NCBI GenBank assembly: GCA_905221605.1
Contig: CAJNDS010002735.1
Span: forward strand, 235,523 to 299,522
Reading direction: 5' to 3'
Origin: Symbiodinium natans
Taxonomy: Eukaryota > Sar > Dinophyceae > Suessiales > Symbiodiniaceae
DNA: 64,000 nt
Shown piece after piece: positions 33,656-45,215 of this stretch. The position numbers and the translations under genes are program-made. The notes beneath the pieces are model-generated. The model worked only from the letters and a program-made list of their open reading frames with translations. It made no database searches and was not told where the DNA came from. Position 1 is the stretch's first letter. Each line of letters starts with the position of its first letter.

Positions 33656-36600
33656 AGAAGAAGAAAAAATAGTTGTTTCTGCATGTTCTTCTCACAGGAA
33701 CTCGGTAAGGGTGGAAAATAGAAGCCATAACTTTGACCTGGGGATTCAGGCCGGATAGGATGTGTGGTCTAGTTTATGCAGTAAGGGTCGTCATGTCGCA
33801 CATGTCCTCAGTTTTCCTCTGCCAGATTTGATGACCCCTCAGGCCGCTCGCAGCTTCAGCCAGATGTGAGGACGTACACCAACTTCGTACGTGCCCGGTC
33901 TGACATTGGCCGTGATCCTTCCAATAGCTGTTCTGCGAACCCGCCAAGCCCATGAGAACACATGTTCTTGTAACGCTTGGCAGCTTGCCGCAGCTTGCCC
34001 ATTCACGCACGGGACTAGGTGGTGTCTGCCCTTTGTCTGTGGAGTGGAGCGATTTCCGAGGCGCCTACGCCGCGGATTCACGACGCAAGGATGCCGAGGC
34101 AAATAGAAGCGCGTTTCCTGTGGACGAATTGAGAGCTTCTTGGCTCTAAGCGAGCCCCGAGGCGCTCCTGCTGCAAATGAAGGAGGAGGCGATCCGACCG
34201 GACGTGACATGCTACACGGCCCTGATGGACCGGACGGGGTTTGGAGTCATGATGTGCTGAGCATTCAGCTCATGGAGCATACGCACGCTCGAGAAGTGTA
34301 GTGTTCTTCAAAAGGCTTTCTTGCCTAACAATGCAGGAGGCGTAATGACAAAGGGAAACAGCGAGTGCTGAGTTGTTTAGCTTGGTGACGATGCACCCTT
34401 CGCCGGGCATGTTTTCAAGACGGGGCATAGTCGCCGCCCCTGAAGCACTGCCCAAGTAGGATTCTATCGGTAGCGGTTCGGCGCGCTTCTTGTATTGGAT
34501 GCTTGGTTGCTTTGCGAATTAGAACAGCCCTAGACCCTAACAAAGTCCCTGAGGACCTCTATGCAACGCTGAGGGACCGACAGGTGTTGACCTCAGCGTG
34601 TCGAGGTGTCTCTTTCTCGCTGTGTGTCTGATTCTTTGCCTCTACGCCTGCTTCTGTGCCTCCCGCTCTCGCTCGCCCTCTGTCCGTCTCTCGCTCGCTC
34701 GCCCTCTTTCCGTCTCTCACTCTCGCTCTCGCTCTCGCTCACCTGTGAGCTTAGGCTGCTGAAGGGCTGCTGACCAAGATGCGGCCAAATGTCGTTACCT
34801 ACGGCGCCCCTTGGCCAGACAAGGTTACGTAAAGGATTCAGACGCTCGACTAGTTTGTGATGTGGTTGGACAATGTTGGACATCATGTTGGTGCTGTCGG
34901 TGATTAGCGTCACTTGTCGCTGGTGATGGAGTTGATCTGATAAATCATAAGGTCATATCTACGTACATGAATATGTTGACATTGGAAAATAAGTATGTAT
35001 CATTTTTCTGCTATTGGATGGCTTAAGCTGATTCCAGACTTTTTGCCGTGCAATCGGTTCCTCAACATAGACACGACTCTGGGTGCTTTCCCTACCTGCC
35101 TGGAAAATGTGGCAGCAATGTGACAAAGCTAAAGAAGTATATACAGACATACGCACATACACACGTATAATGGTCATGGTTATGACCCATCCAGTAAGTA
35201 TTCTCAAAGTCTTCTGCAACACTCGCAAAAGTATTCTATTGATGTTGGGATACTCGGTTATGCCTTTTGGGTTGAGTGTCCCAAGCTCCCCTCGAAGGTG
35301 CTGCTGAAGCTATATGCGGCTGAGGGTGATGTCCAGAGTGCAGAAGCGGCGCTTCGGGACATGCGCCAAACCGCGCTGCAGCCGCAGCTCAGCTGAACTC
35401 TCGGCCCTTTGCATCAGCACACTTGCAGTTACTCTCACATACCCTGCGCCCAGGAACTTTCTTTGCTACACAGCCATATTGGGTGCCTACGCAAAGAAAG
35501 GTCATGTGCTGCGGTCGTGAATTCCACTCTTGTCTCAGGGTTGACCCCACAACCGCATGGCAAGCTGTGGTAGGTGATGTTGTCCGGGCACGGGACATGT
35601 TCAACGAACTCCGATCCAATGGTTGGCAACCCGATGTGGTCACGCAAAGCTACTCGCTGTTGAAATCTGGTTGCTGGGTGCCAAAGATAGGCGAGTCATT
35701 TACTTTGGTGCCCGCACGTGTCAAGATCTTGTGGACACTTGTTTATGACATCCAGCTACGTTTCGCACATCTTTGCAAAGGCACGCTGATCCTGGCCCAT
35801 GTCCGTGCTGGCGAACTTGACGGCGCCGAGGAAGTGTTGCAAAGGATGGCCGTCCAACACGTGCTCCCGAATGTGGCTCTGTTGGCAGAGCTTTTTCACT
35901 GCGTGACTTCTGAAAGCACTCCAGCTCCAAAACCAACACCCACGTTCTCTGGCACATTCTGCTTGTACGAACTTGCTGGCCGTCCTTGAGGATAGTCGCT
36001 AGCCGCTAGCCAAGGTCGTGTGCTATGCTACCCTTTTAGACGGCTATGCGCGCGCAGGCCAGGAGTAGGCCATTGGCTGAATCAAACAAAGTGTCTTCTT
36101 TGGAGGCGATGTGCCCAATGCCGAGCGCGTGCTGTCAGCGTTGCTTTCCCAGAGGCCAAGCTTGCAGAGTTCAGGGAAGGAGCGCGCGAACTTCCCCTTT
36201 GATCTGTGCGGGAAGGCTGCAGCCCAATGTCGTCGTGGCGTCGGCAATGGCAAAGTGCCGAGCAAACGCTGGTGACATGTCAGGCCCGGACTGTTTCACA
36301 CCTGGTTTGGTAATGTGGGTTATTCAGGCAGTTGCAAGTCCACGAGTGTTCGTTGCGGTTTCAGCCCACTTTCTTGTGCCGGCAAACGGCACGAAAGCAA
36401 TGTTGGCTCTTGATTCTCTCGGCTTCGTGCCATGTTGGGGAATTGCAGTTTGCACATCAAAGCGTTTTACCATCGCAGAGAAGCCGCCAGGAGCCACAGA
36501 GGAGCTGCGGTCCTTCCTTTCAGCTCGATTGGCGCCGAGCCAGCGCAGCTTTGGCCCTGTTCTGGCGGCGTGCGCCAGGCGGTCGGGCAGTATGTAAATG

Positions 36601-37157
36601 TCAGGAGATGAGGGCCGAAACCGCCCTCTCAGAGAGAGGTCTCTGGGTCATAAAAGAGCAAAAAGCATGCAGGACCGGCGAGGCTGCGGCGGCCGAGCGC
36701 CTCTGGGCGTTGGCAGCGGCGCAACGCTTGCAGCTGGACCGGAGACCGGCGAGCCATCTGCCTTCCACCTTTTCTTCCTTTTCCTTTTTTGTGACATCGG
36801 CGCTTATGTTCTTCCTGTTCTTCATCTCCCTCGTTTGCTACTTTTTCTACTTACTTTCTTTTCACCCCCGATGCTTCCTTGCAACCGTAGAGCCCGCGTG
36901 AGGACAGCAGATGCAGCGCTGCGTTGTCACAAGCGCACGCGCGAAGTGAGAGCAAAAAACTACTTGCAGTACCTGGTGCCGATTCACCAGTATGGACAAC
37001 ATGTGTGTGTGTGTGTGTGTGTGTGCAAGTCCAATATCGGGCGATCTCGCTCATGTTCGGCCATTTGCCGCAGCTCCGTCGTTGTGCGCAGGCTCGGCAT
37101 GGGCGAAGACTGCAGGAGCCGGGACAGTCTGAGATGCAGTTCAGCCTCAACCAGTAA
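32938..37157 (+). CDS. Pentatricopeptide-repeat (PPR) protein, many exons
   Basis: PPR helices with the typical P-[ND]-x-x-[ST]-Y start recur through 4 kb: LKPDLISYNTLLKVAE (about 32950), CEGALRILESLRRAAVLPD (about 33067), LQPDVRTYTNFVRARSD (about 33854), IRPDVTCYTALMD (about 34194), LLTKMRPNVVTYG (about 34767), AEAALRDMRQTALQP (about 35339), NFLCYTAILGAYAKK (to 35500) joined to GDVVRARDMFNELRSNGWQP (from 35574), AEEVLQRMAVQHVLPN (about 35827), KVVCYATLLDGYARA (to 36057) joined to GDVPNAERVLSAL (from 36106), LQPNVVVASAMAK (about 36218), and LAPSQRSFGPVLAACARRSG (about 36530). Introns of 73 bp (GT) and 48 bp (GC) are exact. PPR proteins bind single-stranded RNA, mostly in plastids and mitochondria. 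Start and stop are not certain. One intron holds a 150-bp GAA repeat. Confidence 0.8.
33519..33668. repeat. (GAA)n microsatellite inside a PPR intron
   Basis: About 48 GAA units with a few GAGA and GAAAA interruptions. The poly-Glu/Lys and poly-Leu/Phe frames are artefacts. It falls between two PPR exons, so it must be removed by splicing if the gene is expressed. Confidence 0.95.
34617..34745. repeat. Pyrimidine-rich (CTCGCT/TCTC)n block in PPR intron
   Basis: TCTCGCTCGC and CTCTCGCT units, strongly pyrimidine-biased. It ends about ten bases before the acceptor of the exon reading LLTKMRPNVVTYG, so it could act as an extended polypyrimidine tract. Confidence 0.75.
37001..37025. repeat. (TG)n microsatellite
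   Basis: Twelve TG units close to the 3' end of the PPR gene. Confidence 0.95.
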
Positions 37158-37159
37158 TT

Positions 37160-40100
37160 GACGTGGTTCTTTCTGGTCAGAGCCCCCGTTGCTGCCTCCA
37201 TCTTGCTATTAAATCTGAGAACGTTTAGTGTCGACACCCAACTCCGCTGCTTCCCTGACTTCGGTGTCGTTTCAGGAGCAGCAGACGCACCCAGCGTTCT
37301 TCGTCCGATTGATTTATGCCACAACAGATGGTGCCGGCCTCAGTGGCTCAGGGCTCTAGCTCAGCAGGGATTGGGGTTTCAAACCCGACCGACACAAGGC
37401 CATAAAACATAAGGGCATCTGGGCCGAGGCTCAAATATCTTTACGCCGGAGTACCTGAACAGGATCCGCGAGATCGAAAAAAGGCCCAGTCTTGTTCAGG
37501 AGATTTCAGGACTTGTTCTTAAGGTTTGTGAGTCGCTACAGCTCTTTATGACACATGTCCTGTATGCATGACTCACTGTCCAGAATTCTCAACTTGCGTT
37601 TTTTTTCTACTAAACTGCTACGAGGCCTGTTGTCATTCTTGGTACAAGTCTTTACATGTTAGCGAATGGAGCTTAAAGGCTCCAGGAGATCAGTCCCATT
37701 TTTCTCCTTCGTTGCATTCTCTCTGCTGGCTTGAACAAGGGGATCTCATGATTTCTGGGCTGTAGAATTTTCGAGTCAGGGAAGGGCATGGGTCTTGAGG
37801 TACATGATGCACTGGTCTTCGTGGTTGCATGATGTGCCAGTTTGGGTGCATGTCTTCCGCTCCTATTTTGAGATATTTTTGGCTCGCCTAACATACTTCA
37901 GTCTCATTTAAGGTAGGGTGGTTGGCTCCTTTGAGGGACGCGAACAAACCTGGGGCCAAAGGCTGAGCACTGCATTCGTAGCTCTTCTTGACTGTGTGTG
38001 AGGCTCGAGGCGCTGCCTCGCTACCGGCATGTTTGCCTCAGGGCGGGAGACGGGCGCTGTGCGCGGCCCCTCTCGGATTCTCGGCAGACTTTCAGAGGAG
38101 GGTTGAGGAACCGGAGTCTGCACAGGGTTCGGCGTGAAAGGCTAGCAAGGCAAAGCATCGACGGACTTGGTAGCACTTGCTTTGGATAAGGGCTCGCCAA
38201 TTTGAACGCACTTCTGGGAATCCGGATGGGGTTGGTCAGACTTGGCGAAATTGCATAACGTGCGCATCAGGCCGTGAACTATTTCTTTGCCAGTGTGGAT
38301 GCTAGCACAGGCAGGGTGCAGACAGCGCAGTCACTTGAAGCAGTGGGGAGTGAGATAGTGCGTCTTCCATCAAGTCATGGCGTGTCACGACAAGGCACAA
38401 TCACGCCGGATGGTCGAGGAGAACACCTTCTTCCCATTCAGGCTCATGGCGCATCATGGCAACCGTCATCGCGCGCAGCCACGCTGAATCCCACCCCTGC
38501 TGTCTCTTCTGGCCGTAGTTTGTCACGCGGCAGGCAATCTTGGCCAATCTTGGCAAGTTCAACTCCTACTTCGTGGATAGGCGACTGGGGCATTCGGGAG
38601 GTCGAACTTGATGTCTGCTGCAAACGGCAAGTGCACCAGCTACATCCAGCCACCCGCTGTTGGTGTTCGACTCCTTGGACTTCAGGTACTTCGGCGTCTC
38701 TTCGGGCCAACTGAAGAGTGCAAGGGCCCAAGGGTTCTCAGCTGTATGTGCTTGTGTGTTAGTTGATTCTTCGAGGCCCTTGAGGGGAACATTACTCGCA
38801 GCGTGCTCCGCTTCGGATTGCCCTTAAGGTGGGGGTGTGCTTGCGTCGCGGAAGTTGCGTGTTGTCGTCGTGTCACATGCTGCCACTGTAGTGAAACAAA
38901 CTGCCCCTTTCCAGGGGATTTCACGACACGGTGGCCGCTTGGACTTGCCAAAGCCCAATAAGTCCTACTAATGTTTCATTCGCCATCTTGTCCATCTTTT
39001 TCTTTTCTCAGGCCCAGGGCGAAACCTGCTAAGCCTTACCAAGCGTCTGAGGATCACCGCCAAGCGGAGATCTTCGGGGAGTTTGTCAGGGACGAGACGG
39101 GCTCTTGGCATGCTCTCGGAACTCCGACTTGACTGGTGGAGTGCTGCTTCGACATGTTACACTGCTTCGAGGCTGCGGCCCTACCTGATCGAGGCTTCCT
39201 CCCAGGCTTTGGCTGTGGTGTCTCTGAAGCAAAGTGTCCGTCAGCAGCATCCTTAAGCATCGTGCAGCTGGCCAAGCGGCTGAGCTTTAAAAGTCTTCTG
39301 TGAGATGCTGTGTGCCAGAAGCTACGCGTCTACTACTATGGGGACCAGGTGACGCAGTTGGAGGCTTGGTGAGGTATGACCACAGTTCCGTTTAGCTGAC
39401 ACACGCTCTTGACGCCTCGGCTTAGGGAGATGTGGCACAGTGCATCCAGTTGGTCAGTCAACAAGCTGTCATTCCACCTGTAAGTGCCTGCGGCAACATT
39501 GAAACGAAAGTTGTCATCCCTTGTGCAGGTTGAAGCGACAGTCTGGCACGATGCAGCCTACGCCATCGGGCTTGCGGTCTCAGTTTTCCTCCACTTCTAT
39601 TCTTTTTTTTGGGGGCAGGGGGTGGGTACTGGGAGGGGGCTCCGCGAGGAACGTCCTCGTAACTTCGAGGTCGCTGCTGTTCATCTTCATCTATTTGGTT
39701 TTCTACCTCAGGCAGGGCTCTGGCAGTCAGATGGTTCTCAAGACGACGTCGGTGGCCTCGCTTCGCGCTTCGATGTCTGTGTGCGGTGTAACAGGTCCGT
39801 CGTGCTGACCGTCATGGCCTTGTTCTGCATAGCTCTATCATTTCCCATATCGTGCGCCAGGGCGGCACGCATGGTCTTGGCATGTCTTGCTTGGCATGTC
39901 TTGCGCTCTGTCCCGGAACTGCCGACCCCAAAGCCTCAGGCTGAACGGAGATCCCACGAGCGCCATCATGTCTGCACCAGGGAAGTCTTGAACTAGAAGA
40001 AACATGGCTACTTGAAGCGGGCACTAGGTCACTAGGTTTCTTATGCCTGGCAAGTAGACATTGCTTTTGCGCCTGATGCTGGCTGGGAAGCGGCGGGTTT

Positions 40101-41250
40101 TAGCCCTCGCCTGGCAGCTGCTCAGCTGCACATCGGGAAACGATGTCGGCCCTCGCTGAGGGAATGTGCGCAACAGCGACGTGTCCAGGGTGAAGGGGTC
40201 TTGCTTTCTTTCGAGGAAAGATGTGCTGGAGTTATCTAAGCGAACCGAACCGCCAGCGATAATGCGCAAGCTAAGTCGAAGTGCTCGGATATCCCAGGAC
40301 ATATGTTCCACAACATGCTAAACATGGATAGTTTAAATACCTAATTGACAACACTCTGACGAAGCGTTTGGAAAGTGCATGAGTAGATTTCTGATGCCGT
40401 GACGCCATGTTATACTTGTACTACTGCACATGCCCAGGCCTTCCATTGCCGCGACTACCCGCTCAGTGATGGGTGCCCCTTTGCTGCAAGGTGGCTGCGC
40501 ATGAAACTCCAATTTGAAGCCACGACCAGAATCAGTGAGCAAAAGCTGAGAACTCTGCCTGTCGGCTCAGTCAAAAGCAATTCACAAATCCTCTCGAGAA
40601 CGTTCTCACAGCTGCTTAGCGAAGATTTTTGTGACCCCCCTACCCGAGGCTGCAGCGCGGTCGAGTGCAGAAAGTGCCCCGGACGACGCACAGGAGAGCG
40701 GTGTTTTCGGGGGCACATGAAGCTAGGAAGACTCAGAGAAGGCGATAGAACGCGACAAAGACTGCCAGGACGACACGGCTGGCCAGCCAGCAGCGCTCCA
40801 GCGGTGGAGCCTTGGCAAAGCCTTGGCAAAGCCTTGGCGGTTGTGACGGTTGTGGTTCAAATAGGAGGAGTTTGCATCCGAACTGTCTGGAGAAGCCTCC
40901 AGGCAAAGCTACATAAAAAGACAGCTGCTCCATGCAGCAGTCGCGCCATTCTGAATCCGTTTTTGTTTGTGACCCAAATGAGATCTGACCAAAGGTGCGT
41001 TCCTGAAGTTCCAGGCCTCCGACAGCTTTTGTGCAGTCAGATGCAGCATCGGTTCATGATGTTCATGTGAGTTTGCAGGGATTTGCAGGGTGCACGTCAC
41101 TCTCTTGTAGCAGCAACGACTCCCAGATGACCGCTTTCATGTTTAATGCTTGAAGTCTGTGATCTGCAACGCCCTCAAGACATGCTAGGTCTAGGTGTCG
41201 AGCTTGTAGGAGTGCTGCTGTGTTCCGAACTTTTTGAGTAGGCTCAGAGC
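37160..41250. other. Region without recognisable genes; isolated exon-like stretches
   Basis: No family motif was found. The best exon-like pieces on the + strand are about 39040-39122 (SEDHRQAEIFGEFV then RDETGSWHALG) and about 39424-39495 (GDVAQCIQLVSQQAVIPP, PPR-like in style). At 37345-37400 an A-box-like TAGCTCAGCAGG lies next to GGTTTCAAACC, but the spacing rules out a tRNA. Open frames at 38.3-38.7 kb and 40.4-41.0 kb overlap on both strands and are not supported. Confidence 0.45.
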
Positions 41251-41261
41251 CAAGACACCGG

Positions 41262-41330
41262 GAAAGATCCAGTTTCAAGCCATGGCAGGCTCAGCTGCTG
41301 AGCATGCCATGGCTCGAAACTGGATCTTTC
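41262..41330. repeat. 69-bp near-perfect palindrome
   Basis: Two 34-nt arms, GAAAGATCCAGTTTC...GCTCAGC and its reverse complement, surround a single central T (41296). Only two of 34 pairs are mismatched (41277/41315 and 41288/41304). It would form a long hairpin in RNA or a cruciform in DNA. No terminal target duplication is obvious. Confidence 0.95.
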
Positions 41331-42071
41331 GAGTCTCAGAGAACACAAGAGTCACAAGACACTCTCTTCCTCACGAGCACCCGTAGGTTGTGCAGGCCAC
41401 TGCCTCTCCTTAATGCAAAGGAGGCAAGAGAAGCGTTCCACAGTCGATCACGGTCTACACACAGCACTTTTGACACTTGGCTCTCATGAGCATCCAATTG
41501 CTTTGACTGCTGTTGAGTCATGGTATACATGTATAGTATTCAATCGGAAAAGAGCAAAGCAGCTGGGCCAATCGTACTACAACTCTGCCTGGCAATCGGA
41601 TTTCAACCCCATCCTGGCCGGAATCAGGATGTTGTCATCCTGGAGACCACAACTGTCACATGCTACGTGAACAGAGCTGCAAAATTGCAAACAAAAGCAG
41701 CTTCAGGCACCTGCCCTGCCTGCCCTGTGAGGCATGGATGAGCTTGGCACCTGCGACTTGTGGCACGCGCTTCTCTCCAAAGAGGCAGAGGCTTTGTGTA
41801 GGTTGGGATGTTCCCCCTTGTACTAACAGTCCTTAGTAGGGATTAATGTCAGGTTTAGACTTTGTGTCGTTTTTCAGGAGCTACGGCTCGAAGAACTGTG
41901 AGGCGTGCCAGGTTCATCCTTGGCCTCCGTTGGAGGGAACAGCGTCCACACCATGCACACGCAAGGGCAGCTTAGGAACCACAGAGCAGTGGGTAAACGG
42001 ATTTTCTTTAAGGGCCTTGAACTGCTGGCTGTGAAGCTTGTGCCCTTAAGCCCGGACTACACCCAGCGTTT

Positions 42072-42131
<60 letters not shown>

Positions 42132-43535
42132 GGCCTTGAGGTTAAAGCCTTCAGCCTTGAGCTTGAAATCATCATCTCAGGGCTACGTGCGCCTATGCAG
42201 CTTCTCCGGTGTGCGGATACGGCGCTGGTGCTCCTGGCGGCAGCAGAAGGAGGCTTGTTTGGGTCTTAGCTGAAGGCGTGAGGGTTGATCCTGACATGGT
42301 CAGGTGTGCATGAGTCCTTGCCCCCAACCTCCTAACCTGCCACAAGGAATCTCAGTTAGCCACAGTCATTCTTCCTCCTGCGTGGACACTTCTGGGCCTG
42401 CCTTGCATTTTGTGTGCAAAGCATTCGAAAGTCCATGTCCCAACATGTTCTTTTGCGTGTTTTTTTTGCCTAGAATCTAGAATATCTAGACCCGCTTGCA
42501 AGTCTGGCAGGGTCGCCCGACCAGTGCCTCTGCTGTCTGGTGCAGTCCAGACTTCGAGGACACTCTCATTGGGGGTCACGACAGCTTTCCGCTTTATTTC
42601 TCGTCCTCAGCCAATGGAGCATTGCCAAGGCATTTTTTCGAGCGATAGACGCAAAGAGTACCGCGACAGAACCGTGTGTCAAGCTGCATGGCAGCCATGG
42701 GTGCACAAAAATTAGCAGCAGCGCTACATTCCTGACAGCTGTCCATAGTTGAGGAGGACTCTGATCCATGGGCTGCACCCGTGCCTGAGTGACTTGCTGC
42801 TGGGACAGGGTTGCTTCCTCCGGCCCCACCTACGCGTTTCAAGATAATGCTCGGTCGTGACAGCCGTAGCTAAAATCCAGACATGCTGACATGCGTCCGC
42901 GGCTCATGACTGCAAGCGGAGACCTCTAAGCGAGTGGCAGGAATGCTGCTTCTCTTCTACCCTCATTTGAAAGATTTTGAAAGACAATGTTTCTGGACAT
43001 TGTTGAGTTCCATATGAATGGCGAGTTTCTCGTTGGCTAGGGCCTCTGCCGACTGCCACCAGCAGCTGCTCCACAGGAGCAGTTTGCGCGGAGTGAAAGG
43101 GAGCAGACAGGAAGCCGATGGAAGGGGTCACACAGCAAGAGGAAAAGCATGGAGCCGTCTGCTCGTTCTGCAGGTTTGGGTGAGCTTCAGGTCGATTTTA
43201 TTCTGCACCGTTTCGTTGCTAAGCATGAAGCCGGTGCCATAAGGTTGAGAGCGTCGTGTCCACATTTCAAAAACCCAGCGCTCGCCAGGTATGCTTGCTA
43301 CTGCTTCGTGTACGGCCACGGCAAGATGATTGCGATCAACTTCTTGCAGCTTGGCCAAGCATCTGCCAGAAATTGTATTGCAGACGATCGCAGATGGTAG
43401 ACAGGCGCCCCTGAAGGTATTCTATGGGTTGGAAAGGTTAGACGGGGCAGCGACGGCCGAACATTGTGGCTTTAGCTGCTCGGATTCTTTTCTTGTTCTG
43501 ACGCGGTGATCGTGCAACTTGCATCTTCTGAGCAC
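41331..43535. other. Region without recognisable genes; (TC)n microsatellite
   Basis: A pure TC run of about 28 units lies at 42075-42130. Exon-like but unidentified + strand pieces lie at about 42690-42750 and 43160-43330. No domain recognised. Confidence 0.5.
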
Positions 43536-43539
43536 CGTG

Positions 43540-45215
43540 AGAAAGCAGCATTCGTCCCTGTCCCGCCAAGCCGAGTGGCTTCGGCTGCCGTGTTAAATGG
43601 AAGTCTTCAGTTTGTATTCTCTGAGTAAGGGTCGCGCATGTTGTGCTGGCGAATGGGCATGTGGTAGCTTTTCGGCAAGTGTTGCTTTCGCCGATGCGCT
43701 GACTTCACGATGAAGAAACAACATCCGTCCCAGCCAAGCCGAGTGGCTTCGGCTGCCGTGACGAATGGAAGTCTTCAGTTTGTATTCTCTGAGCAAGGGT
43801 CGCGCATGTTGTGCTGGCGAATGGGCATGTGGTAGCTTTTCGGCAAGTGTTGCTTTCGCCGATGCGCTGACTTCACAATGAAGAAACAACATCCGTCCCA
43901 GCCAAGCCGAGTGGCTTCGGCTGCCGTGACGAATGGAAGTCTTCAGTTTGTATTCTCTGAGCAAGGGTCGCGCATGTTGTGCTAGCGAATGGGCATGTGG
44001 CAGTTTTTCGGCAAGTGTTGCTTTCGCCGATGCGCCGACGTCACGATGAAGAAACAACATCCGTCCCAGCCAAGCCGAGTGGCTTCGGCTGCCGTGATGA
44101 ATGGAAGTCTTCAGTTTGTATTCTCTGAGCAAGGGTCGCGCATGTTGTGCTGGCGAATGGGCATGTGGTAGCTTTTCGGCAAGTGTTGCTTTCGCCGATG
44201 CGCTGACTTCACGATGAAGAAACAACATCCGTCCCAGCCAAGCCGAGTGGCTTCGGCTGCCGTGATGAATGGAAGTCTTCAGTTTGTATTCTCTGAGCAA
44301 GGGTCGCGTATGTTGTGCTGGCGAATGGGCATGTGGTAGCTTTTCGGCAAGTGTTGCTTTCGCCGATGCGCTGACTTCACGATGAAGAAACAACATCCGT
44401 CCCAGCCAAGCCGAGTGGCTTCGGCTGCCGTGATGAATGGAAGTCTTCAGTTTGTATTCTCTGAGCAAGGGTCGCGCATGTTGTGCTGGCGAATGGGCAT
44501 GTGGTAGCTTTTCGGCAAGTGTTGCTTTCGCCGATGCGCTGACTTCACGATGAAGAAACAACATCCGTCCCAGCCAAGCCGAGTGGCTTCGGCTGCCGTG
44601 ACGAATGGAAGTCTTCAGTTTGTGTTCTCTGAGCAAGGGTCGCGCATGTTGTGCTGGAGAATGGGCATGTGGTAGCTTTTCGGCAAGTGTTGCTTTCGCC
44701 GATGCGCTGACTTCACGATGAAGAAACAACATCCGTCCCAGCCAAGCCGAGTGGCTTCGGCTGCCGTGACGAATGGAAGTCTTCAGTTTGTATTCTCTGA
44801 GGAAGGGTCGCGCATGTTGTGCTGGCGAATGGGCATGTGGTAGCTTTTCGGCAAGTGTTGCTTTCGCCGATGCGCCGACGTCACGATGAAGAAACAACAT
44901 CCGTCCCAGCCAAGCCGAGTGGCTTCGGCTGCCGTGACGAATGGAAGTCTTCAGTTTGTATTCTCTGAGCAAGGGTCGCGCATGTTGTGCTGGCGAATGG
45001 GCATGTGGTAGCTTTTCGGCAAGTGTTGCTTTCGCCGATGCGCTGACTTCACGATGAAGAAACAACATCCGTCCCAGCCAAGCCGAGTGGCTTCGGCTGC
45101 CGTGACGAATGGAAGTCTTCAGGTTGCATTCTGTGAATATGGTTCGCGCATGAAGTGCCGGCGAATGGGTATGTGGTAACGATTCGGCCAGTGTCGCTTT
45201 CGCTGGTCATGAGCC
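43540..45215. repeat. 168-bp tandem satellite, about ten copies
   Basis: The marker ATGAAGAAACAACATCC starts at 43710, 43878, 44046, 44214, 44382, 44550, 44718, 44886 and 45054, so the spacing is exactly 168 bp every time. Copies differ by a few percent, with diverged copies at both ends (about 43545 and 45110). Because 168 is 3x56, the minus strand has a 491-codon open frame (43593-45068) of nine 56-residue repeats (for example MLFLHREVSASAKATLAEKL at the unit start). There is no start context, domain or neighbouring exon to show it is a gene. I treat it as satellite DNA that happens, or is selected, to stay open. Confidence 0.92.

Noticed and set aside
33306-33758. Poly-Glu, Lys-rich and poly-Leu/Phe frames
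   Set aside because: Translation of the GAA microsatellite in an intron of the PPR gene.
37345-37400. tRNA-like A box (TAGCTCAGCAGG) and B-box-like GGTTTCAAACC
   Set aside because: The boxes are only a few bases apart and no cloverleaf can be drawn, so not a tRNA.
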